DNA of 64,000 bases, taken from positions 806,001 through 870,000 of the forward strand of contig JAKZZE010000004.1 in the NCBI GenBank assembly GCA_024220505.1. The letters run 5' to 3'. A program made the translations under genes and the position numbers. Under the pieces are notes generated by a model. The model was not told the origin of the DNA, ran no database searches, and saw only the letters and a list, made by a program, of their open reading frames with translations. Origin of the DNA: Rhizopus arrhizus (taxonomy: Eukaryota > Mucoromycota > Mucoromycetes > Mucorales > Rhizopodaceae). The number at the start of each line of letters is the position of its first letter. The stretch's first letter is position 1. Below, piece by piece: positions 46,972-56,081 of this stretch.

Positions 46972-47542
46972 TGTCATTATTTTTCCTATTTGTCAAATTT
47001 TTAACCATTTGATATATTTTTTACTTTTTGATATTTTTTTAACCTTTTGATATTTTTTTAACCTTTTGATATTTTTTTAACCTTTTGATATTTTTTTTAA
47101 CCTTTTGATATTTTTACATTTTGTAAAAATTGAACTTTATATTTTTGCCTATAAAAAGCCTAGCTTTTTATTCTTTTGATTTCACTTCACTTATCTTGAC
47201 TTACTTTTCTTGACTTTACTTCTCTTAACAATATAAATATATTTTATCAATAAACCAAGTATCTTTATCCCTGAATCTTTTGGTATAACACTCTTAAAAC
47301 ACAAGCAAGACAAGTCCCTTGAAGCCAATTATCTTCATTGTAAAACCTTTTAATACTCTTATCAAGTTACCTGAATATAAAACAAGTCTGATCAACTTAA
47401 CAAGATCTGGTGGTCACTTACAAGCGAACCTAATATCAATACTCTACCCAACTCTTATTTTTCTATCCATTTTCATCAACTTTACTCTATTTCAAAACCA
47501 TTAACTCTTACAAGCCATTGAAGCAACAACACTAAAATTACA
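46972..47542 (+). repeat. Probable solo LTR (type C) 0.1 kb past tRNA-Tyr
   Basis: The 3' half resembles element C's LTR: AAGTCCCTTGAAGCCAATTA and AAGATCTGGTGGTCACT recur in both, and it ends TTACA at 47542. The 5' half holds a minisatellite and TATAAAAAGCC near 47150. The left edge is approximate and no target duplication was found. Confidence 0.6.
47012..47113 (+). repeat. Minisatellite, about 20-bp unit
   Basis: Five or so tandem units of CTTTTTGATATTTTTTTAAC type (the later ones read CCTTTTGATATTTTTTTAA) with small length changes in the T run, in the U3-like part of the solo LTR. Confidence 0.85.
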
Positions 47543-47837
47543 TTGTGTAACGTTCGCCTGCATAAAATTTAAATGCTTAGAAGTGTAAAGATGCAGACTT
47601 TAATTTTTGACCCGAAGGTACATAAAAATTAATGCAAGGTTGAAAATTGAAAGGTGCATTAAAATCAAGGCATGCTTTAAATTTAAAGCATATTAAAAAT
47701 TCATAAAAACTATAAAAACAGTTATTTTATTTACTGTGACCATAGTAGCCAGTAAAGAGGTTACACGAAGCAAAAGTGAAAAAAGTCGAAAAGTGAAAAA
47801 AGTCGAAAAGTGAAAAAAGTCAAAAAATGAAAAAAGT

Positions 47838-47877
<40 letters not shown>

Positions 47878-47891
47878 ATTATTATATATAT

Positions 47892-48012
47892 TGTGACCAT
47901 AGTAGCCAGTAAAGAGGTTACACGAAGCAAATGTGAAAGAAGTCAAAAAGTGAAAAAAGTCGAAAAGTGAAAAAAGTCGAAAAGTGAAAAAAGTCAAAAA
48001 ATGAAAAAAGTC

Positions 48013-48043
<31 letters not shown>

Positions 48044-48373
48044 ATTATTATATATATATATCCCCAACCATTCAGTCAAGGAAGAAAATTAGTCAAGTTC
48101 TTTTATATTTTTATATACTTAACTCAATAAAGCAGGCTAACTTACTCATAAAAGTTCCTGATCTCTTATTTTACTTTACTTTTTATATTATTTTATCAAG
48201 AAACATCGTATTGATCTTACATATAAGATCTGGTGGTCACTACTTAACAAGCATTCGCTAAAATTCTATATAAAACAACAACTTACAAGGCAATCTTAAC
48301 CTTACAATCAAGCTTTACAAGCAAACTTTACTCAAATTAACTCACTTACAACAAGCCAACCTATAAAATAACA
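47892..48373 (+). repeat. 5' LTR of element A
   Basis: 482 bp. The first part holds AAAGTGAAAAAAGTCG-type repeats and about 29 A, then (TTA)n/(TA)n. Next come TTTATATACTTAACTC with AATAAAG, and AGATCTGGTGGTCACTAC near 48226. Ends AATAACA. Confidence 0.92.
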
Positions 48374-48375
48374 TT

Positions 48376-48392
48376 TGGTGGTCACTACGAGG
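48376..48392 (+). promoter_or_regulatory. Primer-binding site candidate
   Basis: TGGTGGTCACTACGAGG starts 2 nt after the LTR and begins with TGG, as needed to pair with a tRNA CCA end. The same motif follows the LTRs of B (about 55951) and C (63509). The implied tRNA acceptor end is not that of the tRNA-Tyr in this window. Confidence 0.7.
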
Positions 48393-48507
48393 GAAATAAA
48401 ACAACAAATCAAGAAATCAAATCGAAATAAAACATCAAATCAAGAAATTCAACAACCAAGAAACAACCTTAAACAAAAAAATATTATCAAATTTACCTGG
48501 AACTAAA

Positions 48508-49662
48508 ATGGCTTATATAAACGGACACATCGCGTTGGCAAATGCTAACATGAACGCAAGTTATCGACCTACTTTAATTGATTTCCATGGCTACGAAGGA
48601 GAAGACTTCCGTCATTTTGTAGAAAGTTTGGAATCTTACTTTGCTATTAACAATATTACTCAAGAACCACGCAAGCTTATTATTCTCAAGGCACAACTAA
48701 GAGGAGCCGCCAAAGTGTATTACGAAAAAGAAATACTCAAAAGAATACCTGGAATCAACTACGAACAAGCCGTAGACCTATTGAAAAATTATTACATAAC
48801 TCCAGAATTGATACAGAGTTACGAATTAGAATTTAACGAAATGTATCAAGGCGAACAGGAACACCCACAAATATTCTTGGCCAGACTAAAAGAAGCCGCA
48901 GACCTTGCTAACATAACTAATGATGCAGTCATCGAAAGCCGATTTCGTGCAGGTCTCTTACGAGAAATCAAACAGTTCTGTATACAGAGTAGTTCTAAAA
49001 ACTTACAAGACTGGATCAATCACGCCGAAGGATGGTGGAACGCCAATCGACCTCGAAAGATTGCAATGGTTGATAATCCTTTCATACCAAGGAATGCCAA
49101 TCAAGCTTTGATATATCATAATGAAAATCATAACCATCACCATCTATCAAGCAATCATAATATTGACTTAATTGATACAAATGAACATGCCATGCCAGCA
49201 CTAGCGTATAATCAAATACATTATAACAATGCTCAACCTAGTAGTAATTACTATTACAACAATACACATGGTACAAATCAATTGACAACAATGAATACAT
49301 CAAGAAACCGTAATCAGTTGCATCATACCCAATACAATGAAAATCAACATATACGTCCTAACCAACAACAAGATCTTATTGGTCTTATACAACAAACAAT
49401 TCGCCAAGAGCTTAGTAGTCAACAATATCAACAGCAACCTACTAGAAACCACAGGTATAATAATTATAACAATAATTATAATAGGTCTGGAAGATATGGA
49501 AATAACGACAACAATGGACGATACGATAACAGTAACAGAAATTATACGCCAAATCAAAGGAGATCATATGACCAACCAGCAAGTCAGGATCAACGGCAAC
49601 CAAATAACCAACCCAGTAACCAACATAACAATCAACAGAATAATCAGTCAAAAAACTATTAG
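48508..49662 (+). CDS. Gag of element A
   Basis: 384 residues. A capsid-like retrotransposon Gag domain (LIDFHGYEGEDFRHFVESLE, LKAQLRGAAKVYYEKEIL, YYITPELIQSYELEFNEMYQ) is followed by a long Asn/Gln/His/Arg-rich tail. There is no CCHC zinc knuckle; the basic Asn/Gln-rich tail may bind RNA instead (inference). The stop TAG at 49660-49662 lies 10 nt downstream of the start of a slippery heptamer. Element B's copy encodes the same protein. Confidence 0.88.
   Translation: MAYINGHIALANANMNASYRPTLIDFHGYEGEDFRHFVESLESYFAINNITQEPRKLIILKAQLRGAAKVYYEKEILKRIPGINYEQAVDLLKNYYITPELIQSYELEFNEMYQGEQEHPQIFLARLKEAADLANITNDAVIESRFRAGLLREIKQFCIQSSSKNLQDWINHAEGWWNANRPRKIAMVDNPFIPRNANQALIYHNENHNHHHLSSNHNIDLIDTNEHAMPALAYNQIHYNNAQPSSNYYYNNTHGTNQLTTMNTSRNRNQLHHTQYNENQHIRPNQQQDLIGLIQQTIRQELSSQQYQQQPTRNHRYNNYNNNYNRSGRYGNNDNNGRYDNSNRNYTPNQRRSYDQPASQDQRQPNNQPSNQHNNQQNNQSKNY
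49650..49656 (+). promoter_or_regulatory. -1 ribosomal frameshift site A_AAA_AAC
   Basis: In the gag frame the codons read TCA AAA AAC TAT TAG, a canonical X_XXY_YYZ heptamer two codons before the stop. A -1 slip enters the frame LLGSVAFDNSQKNG, which is open without interruption into the protease and RT. Confidence 0.82.
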
Positions 49663-52600
49663 GGTCGGTTGCTTTTGATAACTCACAGAAGAATGGTCAA
49701 CTGAACACCCAAAAAGATATAAAACCCATTAAAACCCCTAAACAACAACAGCTCAACGCAATATTAACAGACAGATACAATAACAAACAAAAGGATCTCT
49801 ATGCAGCAATCAGACCAGAAAGACCTCCTGACGTTGCCACAGCTACACCCTATCCAAACTCTAGATCCACAAATAAAGAAAAAGGAAAGCAAGTAGCAAA
49901 ACCTACCATAACCAGAAAAGTCACTACACGAAGTCATATCGAAGAAGTGAAAAATCCCACGCCAGTACAACAAACGCAACCCACTCGAACTGAAGCTATG
50001 GATACGGATCTTCCTATACAAGACAAGGTTAATAGTCGACTAAATAAACCAAGAACTAGAAGAATAGAGCCAGATATCAAATATGATATAGTCTCAGATG
50101 TATTAAAACAAAAAGCCGATATCGAAATTGGAGATTTGATCACAGTAGCCCCATCTTTACGCAAAAAGCTTGTGGAAGAATGCAGACCAAAAAGAAAGCC
50201 AAGACAAGAAAGAAATAAACAAGCTACCCAACAAACAATGGCTCTGATAGAAGACGAGGAAATCAATACCACTGCAGCCTACTCAACTGTGAGTATTGGA
50301 GACAAAAACATTAAAGCCCTAGTAGACAGTGGTGCATCAAAAACCTGTATGTCAAAGGCCCTAGCAGACGCTCTTGAATTAGAAATAGATTCAGCATCCG
50401 AAAACGTATTCACACTAGGAAATGGAACCAAGCAACCCGCTCTCGGATTGATATACGACGTCCCAATTGAAGTCAAGGAAGACATGGTCATACCCTGCAC
50501 AATTGAAGTATTGCCATCATGCCCTTCACATCTTATACTAGGAAGCAATTGGTTAAACCGTGCTAAAGCCAAGATTGATTTCAATAGCTCTTCATTAAAA
50601 GTCAAATATAAAAACCAAAAGGCAGAACTACCAATACACTTCATACGAAAAAGTACACCGTTACCCAAAATGAAAACATTCCATCAAGACTATCAACATC
50701 CTATAAGTCTCACAAACTCACATTCCGATAAGCATGTACACTTTGAAGATAGCGATTCAGAAGGAAGTTACTCATCAACCGAAGAGGAATCTGAATCAGA
50801 AAGCGAAGAAACCAGTGACGATGATATAGAAATGGAAGTAACAGCCTTAGAAAGAAGTTATGAACAAGAATCATTGCAAGTTTTGGAAAATGACAAATAC
50901 GAGGAAGTAGTTATTACAAATTCACAAGAAATGTATTCGATAAAGTCAACAGACACAGGACTTTTAGTACAAGCGCATTCATCGAAACATATCAGCTTAG
51001 ACAAATCCAAAGAAGACACTCAGAACATACTATATGACTTTTACATTACACATCCAAAGTTAATGCAGTCTTCAGGATATTTTGATCAGTCATCTTCATT
51101 CATAATCAACAAAAAGTCACTCGACATACGCATATATAATCGCACAGAAAATGATATTTATCTAGAACCTGGTGAAGAAATTGGAATATTGGAAGGTCAT
51201 GATCTAAATGACGATACAATAATCAAAGCATATGAAGTAGACAGAAACTCGACATTATGCACTTTAGAACACGATAATATTGAACAAAATCTAAACAAGG
51301 AAGAACAAGATACGCTAAAGCCACAGCTATTGGAAAAATTAGAAATAGGAGATATAAATAAATCAATGAAAGAAGAACTGCTTAAGTTACTGAAAAGATA
51401 CCAGCTTATATTTGACTGGGACAACGATACAATTGGACGCACAAACCTAATCAATCACAAGATTATCATAGAAGAAAATACATTACCTATTAGTCACCGC
51501 CCGTACAGAATCAGTCCTTTGGAAGCAGATCACCTTCAAAAGGAATTGGATAAATATTGTAAATTAGGAGTTATATCACCATCGAATAGCCCATGGGCAG
51601 CACCAGTGATATTAGTAAAGAAGAAGAATGGTGATTACAGAATGGTCATAGATTACAGAAAATTAAATGCAAAGACGAAGAAAGATGCATATCCTTTACC
51701 AAGAATAGACGACTTATTGGACACCCTAGGAAAAGCCAAAGTATTTTCAGCACTCGACATGCGCTCTGGTTTCCATCAAGTACCATTAGACGAGGATAGC
51801 AAGGAATTTACTGCTTTCACTACCAAATATGGAACATACCACTATAACACCTTGCCTATGGGACTTGTAAATTCGCCAGCAACCTTTCAGCGTTTAATAG
51901 ATTTATGTTTCCGCCCGCTAATGAACAAGTGCTTAGTAGCCTATATAGACGACCTTAATGTATACTCCCATAACGATGAAGAGCATTTAATACATCTAGA
52001 ACAAGTATTTCAGTGCATAGAAACCGCCAATCTCAAATTGAATCCAGAGAAATGTTTCTTCTTTAAAGATCATTTGAAATTTCTTGGATACATCGTTACC
52101 AACCAAGGCATACAAACCGATCCGGACAAAATAAAGAAGATTGTAGAATACCCAGTACCAACCACTATTACGCAAGTCAGATCTTTTCTAGGAATAGCAT
52201 CATATTATCGAAGATTTATAAAGAATTTTGCAGCTATTGCAAGGCCGTTACATGACCAAACTAAAACAAAAAAGAAAATTCCGTGGACACTAGAGACAAC
52301 TGCTTCATTTGAAACACTCAAGGAACTGTTAACAACTGCACCTGTATTAGCAAGACCAGATTTTAACCGAAGATTTATCTTGGTCACAGACGCCTCAAAG
52401 TTAGGACTAGGATGTGTCTTAACTCAACTCGACGATGATGGAAAAGAACATCCCATTATATATGCAAGTCGTGGACTTAAACCTAACGAAGCCAACTATG
52501 CACCCACAAAATTAGAATGCTTAGCAGTTATTTGGGCAGTAAAACTCTTTAGACCATATTTACTTGGAAAGAAATTCATGATCATTACGGATCACTCAGC

Positions 52601-52745
52601 CTTAACTGGACTTCTCAAGACACCAAACCCAACCGGAATAATAGCCCGATGGATCGTCACATTATCAGAATACGACTTTGAAATTAAATATAGACCTGGA
52701 CGTGTCAACGAAAGTGCAGATTTCCTGTCAAGACTTGGATATTAA
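49653..52745 (+). CDS. Pol part 1 of element A: protease, RT, RNaseH
   Basis: Entered by -1 frameshift from gag. A linker leads to the aspartic protease (KALVDSGASKTCMS near 50310-50352, then HLILGSNWL) and an acidic Ser/Glu spacer. RT follows (WAAPVILVKKKNGDYRMVID, FSALDMRSGFHQVP, CLVAYIDDLNVYSH with YIDD near 51943, FLGYIVTNQGIQTDP), then RNaseH (RRFILVTDASKLGLGCVL, KLECLAVIWAVK, ITDHSALTGLL). It stops after NESADFLSRLGY without an integrase domain, which in most Ty3/gypsy elements is fused here. About 1030 codons, no lesions. Confidence 0.92.
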   Translation, partial: KLLGSVAFDNSQKNGQLNTQKDIKPIKTPKQQQLNAILTDRYNNKQKDLYAAIRPERPPDVATATPYPNSRSTNKEKGKQVAKPTITRKVTTRSHIEEVKNPTPVQQTQPTRTEAMDTDLPIQDKVNSRLNKPRTRRIEPDIKYDIVSDVLKQKADIEIGDLITVAPSLRKKLVEECRPKRKPRQERNKQATQQTMALIEDEEINTTAAYSTVSIGDKNIKALVDSGASKTCMSKALADALELEIDSASENVFTLGNGTKQPALGLIYDVPIEVKEDMVIPCTIEVLPSCPSHLILGSNWLNRAKAKIDFNSSSLKVKYKNQKAELPIHFIRKSTPLPKMKTFHQDYQHPISLTNSHSDKHVHFEDSDSEGSYSSTEEESESESEETSDDDIEMEVTALERSYEQESLQVLENDKYEEVVITNSQEMYSIKSTDTGLLVQAHSSKHISLDKSKEDTQNILYDFYITHPKLMQSSGYFDQSSSFIINKKSLDIRIYNRTENDIYLEPGEEIGILEGHDLNDDTIIKAYEVDRNSTLCTLEHDNIEQNLNKEEQDTLKPQLLEKLEIGDINKSMKEELLKLLKRYQLIFDWDNDTIGRTNLINHKIIIEENTLPISHRPYRISPLEADHLQKELDKYCKLGVISPSNSPWAAPVILVKKKNGDYRMVIDYRKLNAKTKKDAYPLPRIDDLLDTLGKAKVFSALDMRSGFHQVPLDEDSKEFTAFTTKYGTYHYNTLPMGLVNSPATFQRLIDLCFRPLMNKCLVAYIDDLNVYSHNDEEHLIHLEQVFQCIETANLKLNPEKCFFFKDHLKFLGYIVTNQGIQTDPDKIKKIVEYPVPTTITQVRSFLGIASYYRRFIKNFAAIARPLHDQTKTKKKIPWTLETTASFETLKELLTTAPVLARPDFNRRFILVTDASKLGLGCVLTQLDDDGKEHPIIYASRGLKPNEANYAPTKLECLAVIWAVKLFRPYLLGKKFMIITDHSALTGLLKTPNPTGIIARWIVTLSEYDFEIKYRPGRVNESADFLSRLGY

Positions 52746-52866
52746 TCAACTACATGGAGGATGGGAGGGTAGATGATACATAAACTCAAGAAAAATCCAA
52801 AAACAACACAAAATACGCATAAAAAAAAAAAATTCATATTATCAACTACATGGAGGAAGGGAGGGG
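52745..52866 (+). repeat. Duplicated purine-rich repeat in the pol-integrase spacer
   Basis: ATCAACTACATGGAGGA followed by [AT]GGGAGGG occurs at 52745-52769 and again at 52841-52866, about 96 bp apart. The GGAGGAAGGGAGGGG tract resembles a polypurine tract. The spacer (52746-53054) is A-rich and has stops in the pol frame. Confidence 0.8.
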
Positions 52867-53054
52867 AAGTTGAAACAAAATATACAAAATCATCAAAAAC
52901 AATAGAAAATTTCAAAAATCATAAGAGGAAGGCCACCCTAGAAAACAAACAGTCGTGAGAAGAAAAAACTTTAACAACACTAAAATTGGAAATATCACAC
53001 ATAAAAATCAAGACCCTGAAACAATAACATATCAAGAACTTTATATTACCAAAA

Positions 53055-54401
53055 ATGGAACAACAGCAAATTGATCTCGTGAAACAATATCTGCAAGAGT
53101 TGAAACTACCAGAAGATATCACGCACAAACAGAAAATATACTTACAGAAGCAAGCACATAAGTTTACCATATACAAGGATAATCTGTATAGATACAACAC
53201 CGAAAACGGAATAATACGAAAAGTGCTGAACAAGCAAGAAGCTGAAGAAATCATGTATTCATATCATCAACACCCTCTTGGTGGACATTTGGCATATAAC
53301 AATACACTACACAAAATCGCATCACGTTATTATTGGGAAAATATGACCAAGGACATAATGGAATATGTAAAGAAATGTCACAGATGTCAGAGACATGGGA
53401 AAAAGTCACTAAAAGAAGAATTATACCCTGTGCCAGTATCAGTAAAACCTTTCGATCGCATCGCTTTAGACGTTAAACATGTACAAGCTTCACGATCCGG
53501 AAACAGATATATCATAGCAGGAATCGACTACCTTACTAAATATGTGGAAGCAAGACCCATTCGTTTCCAAACTGCATCAGAAATCGCTTTATTCTTATAC
53601 GAAGAAATCATATGTAGACATGGTTGTCCCACAATTATAGTTTCGGATAATGGCAAACCATTTGTTAGCAAGCTGATACAACAAGTATGCAAGAATTTTT
53701 CGATTATTCACAAGACCACTACACCATACAATCCTCAAAGCAATGGATTGATTGAACGTTTCAACAGAACTCTAGGACAAATCCTACAAAAGCGTACAAA
53801 AGAAGAAAAGGACGATTGGGACTTGTACTTACCAGCTGCACTATTTGCCTATCGAACCATTAAACAAGGATCAACAAAGAATACACCATTTTTCTTACTA
53901 TATGGGTATGAACCGAAGACACCATTCGACATAGATCATCATGTGTATGAACGGAATTCACCCAAATTTGACGCTATCTTACGACACCGGACAATTCATC
54001 AAATATACAATCTTAACAGAATAAGAGAAATGGCCGTACAAAACATACAACGAGCTCAAGAAACGCAGAAAAAGCAGATTGAAAAAAAGATACTAGATGA
54101 ACGCAAGGAACTGAAACCACCGTTCAAATTAGGAGATATAGTCCTCATTTATCGAGATTATTTGTCAACATCATGGTCAGCAAAGTTACAAGATAAGTGG
54201 GAAGGACCATACGTTATACAGCATATACTTGGAAAAGGAACATATCATATCAAAAGCATGGATCCTCATGACACAAAGCTTAGAAGAATACATGGAAATA
54301 GGATGAAACCTTATCTATTACCTAAAGTCCAATGGTGCCAAGAAAACAAAAGAAGCATCATGACCAACTTGGATGAACAAACAAATGATCTGCTTCAATG
54401 A
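53055..54401 (+). CDS. Free-standing integrase of element A
   Basis: 448 residues with its own Met, 309 nt after the RNaseH stop. It has the His2Cys2 zinc-binding N-terminus (SYHQHPLGGHLAYNN ... KKCHRCQRHGKK). The catalytic core has Asp in RIALDVKHV, Asp in IIVSDNGKPFVS and Glu in NPQSNGLIERFNRTL. It ends with a GPY/F-type domain (DKWEGPYVIQHILGKGTYHI). There is no chromodomain. It lies in the same phase as PR-RT but behind several stops, so it needs reinitiation, splicing or its own transcript. The copy in B (60627-61973) encodes the same protein. Confidence 0.92.
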   Translation: MEQQQIDLVKQYLQELKLPEDITHKQKIYLQKQAHKFTIYKDNLYRYNTENGIIRKVLNKQEAEEIMYSYHQHPLGGHLAYNNTLHKIASRYYWENMTKDIMEYVKKCHRCQRHGKKSLKEELYPVPVSVKPFDRIALDVKHVQASRSGNRYIIAGIDYLTKYVEARPIRFQTASEIALFLYEEIICRHGCPTIIVSDNGKPFVSKLIQQVCKNFSIIHKTTTPYNPQSNGLIERFNRTLGQILQKRTKEEKDDWDLYLPAALFAYRTIKQGSTKNTPFFLLYGYEPKTPFDIDHHVYERNSPKFDAILRHRTIHQIYNLNRIREMAVQNIQRAQETQKKQIEKKILDERKELKPPFKLGDIVLIYRDYLSTSWSAKLQDKWEGPYVIQHILGKGTYHIKSMDPHDTKLRRIHGNRMKPYLLPKVQWCQENKRSIMTNLDEQTNDLLQ

Positions 54402-54521
54402 AGAGTACTGATGACCTTCAACTCAATAACATAAACAAAAGAAGAGAATCAAAAACAATATATAAAGACAAGGAAAATTCAAAAAAAAAAAAAAAAAAAG
54501 AGATAATAATAATACAAAAAC

Positions 54522-55169
54522 ATGAACTCTACAAACAACAACAAGTGCCTTTCAAAAGATTTCTCTATGGATATGGACGCTTACCTGATAGCAATCTACA
54601 AGGAACAAGGTTACGAAGTTACCATGACTGCTGTAATGGATTTCTTAATGATGTGGGAAGACTGTAATGTCGGCCCTACTGAAGTACTGTATGAAATAGA
54701 CGGTATAACCTGTACAAGAGAAGAATACGCTGTGCATACAATTAAAAACATAAGCGCAATGGTGAGCGCAGAAGAAAATGGAAAAGGTGACATCTATGAA
54801 GCAAACTGGGAAGATGAAGATGATTTGGAATTGCTGAAAAATCTAGAAGGACTTATCAATAGCCAACATAAGCAGTTTGTAGATACTCTACATGAATTTG
54901 AAAGAATACAGGAATTGAAAGAACAACTGTGTGATCTACTTGCTTCGAACATTAATCATTGGGCACATTTTCGGTTCAGAAGACCCAACAATACACCAGA
55001 ATCAGTAACAGCATACTTAGCAGCAAAGCAAATTATGTTGAAAGCCATCATACCAGATTACAGATTATATCGTGCTTTAACTCTCAAGATCAAACAGAAG
55101 GATAATTGGGCCAGAATCGTGGGCGATTCTTCTGGTATTGCGGGGATCTGTGACCATAGTAGCCAGTAA
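54522..55169 (+). CDS. ORF3 of element A, unknown function
   Basis: 215 residues, beginning 120 nt after the integrase stop in the place where env would lie. It is acidic and largely helical by composition (DLELLKNLEGLINSQHKQFV, EFERIQELKEQLCDLLASNI), and has no signal peptide or membrane segment. It ends DSSGIAGICDHSSQ; the last seven codons, including the stop TAA, lie inside the 3' LTR. The 89-codon frame overlapping at 54398-54667 is less convincing. An identical ORF is in B (62094-62741). I recognise no family. Confidence 0.7.
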   Translation: MNSTNNNKCLSKDFSMDMDAYLIAIYKEQGYEVTMTAVMDFLMMWEDCNVGPTEVLYEIDGITCTREEYAVHTIKNISAMVSAEENGKGDIYEANWEDEDDLELLKNLEGLINSQHKQFVDTLHEFERIQELKEQLCDLLASNINHWAHFRFRRPNNTPESVTAYLAAKQIMLKAIIPDYRLYRALTLKIKQKDNWARIVGDSSGIAGICDHSSQ

Positions 55170-55269
55170 AGAGGTTACACGAAGCAAATGTGAAAGAAGT
55201 CAAAAAGTGAAAAAAGTCGAAAAGTGAAAAAAGTCGAAAAGTGAAAAAAGTCAAAAAATGAAAAAAGTC

Positions 55270-55300
<31 letters not shown>

Positions 55301-55630
55301 ATTATTATATATATATATCCCCAACCATTCAGTCAAGGAAGAAAATTAGTCAAGTTCTTTTATATTTTTATATACTTAACTCAATAAAGCAGGCTAACTT
55401 ACTCATAAAAGTTCCTGATCTCTTATTTTACTTTACTTTTTATATTATTTTATCAAGAAACATCGTATTGATCTTACATATAAGATCTGGTGGTCACTAC
55501 TTAACAAGCATTCGCTAAAATTCTATATAAAACAACAACTTACAAGGCAATCTTAACCTTACAATCAAGCTTTACAAGCAAACTTTACTCAAATTAACTC
55601 ACTTACAACAAGCCAACCTATAAAATAACA
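55149..55630 (+). repeat. 3' LTR of element A
   Basis: Same length and sequence as the 5' LTR wherever compared, including the GCAAATGTGAAAGAAG variant that distinguishes A's LTRs from B's. The region just before it is TTGCGGGGATC, a poor polypurine tract, because ORF3 occupies this site. Confidence 0.92.
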
Positions 55631-55948
55631 ATATATCCCCAACCATTCAGTCAAGGAAGAAAATTAGTCAAGTTCTTTTATATTTTTATATACTTAACTC
55701 AATAAAGCAGGCTAACTTACTCATAAAAGTTCCTGATCTCTTATTTTACTTTACTTTTTATATTATTTTATCAAGAAACATCGTATTGATCTTACATATA
55801 AGATCTGGTGGTCACTACTTAACAAGCATTCGCTAAAATTCTATATAAAACAACAACTTACAAGGCAATCTTAACCTTACAATCAAGCTTTACAAGCAAA
55901 CTTTACTCAAATTAACTCACTTACAACAAGCCAACCTATAAAATAACA
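55631..55948 (+). repeat. Second part of element B's 5' LTR
   Basis: Begins ATATATCCCCAACC and ends AATAACA. It completes the piece at 47735-47891. The first four bases are the ATAT duplicated by insertion of A. Confidence 0.9.
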
Positions 55949-56081
55949 TTTGGTGGTCACTACGAGGGAAATAAAACAACAAATCAAGAAATCAAATCGA
56001 AATAAAACATCAAATCAAGAAATTCAACAACCAAGAAACAACCTTAAACAAAAAATATTATCAAATTTACCTGGAACTAAA

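Larger units (their letters stand above)
47892..55630 (+). mobile_element. Element A: intact-looking Ty3/gypsy retrotransposon
   Basis: 7739 bp with LTRs 47892-48373 and 55149-55630, both 482 bp and identical wherever I compared them, starting TGTGACC and ending AATAACA. It has an ATAT target duplication (47888-47891, 55631-55634) inside B's 5' LTR. Order: LTR, TGG primer-binding-like motif at 48376, gag, -1 frameshift site, PR-RT-RNaseH, spacer, separate integrase ORF, ORF3, LTR. No chromodomain or envelope. All ORFs are open, so the copy may be active and is a very recent insertion. Confidence 0.93.

Noticed and set aside
47735..47950. CRISPR-like array from the AAAGTGAAAAAAGTCG repeats
   Set aside because: Units are directly contiguous without spacers, lie in LTR U3 regions, and the genome is fungal.
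47761..48261. ORFs from LTR A/T repeats (Phe- and Lys-rich)
   Set aside because: Products of simple repeats and homopolymers in the LTR.
49300..50272. Several minus-strand ORFs in gag/pol of element A (and the same in B)
   Set aside because: Antisense shadows in A-rich coding sequence; identical in both copies only because the elements are.
54398..54667. 89-codon ORF between integrase and ORF3
   Set aside because: Depends on a long Lys run from poly-A and then reads ORF3 DNA in another frame.
55631..55948. Tandem partial duplication of A's 3' LTR
   Set aside because: It is the second half of B's 5' LTR; the matching first half and the ATAT duplication are at 47735-47891.
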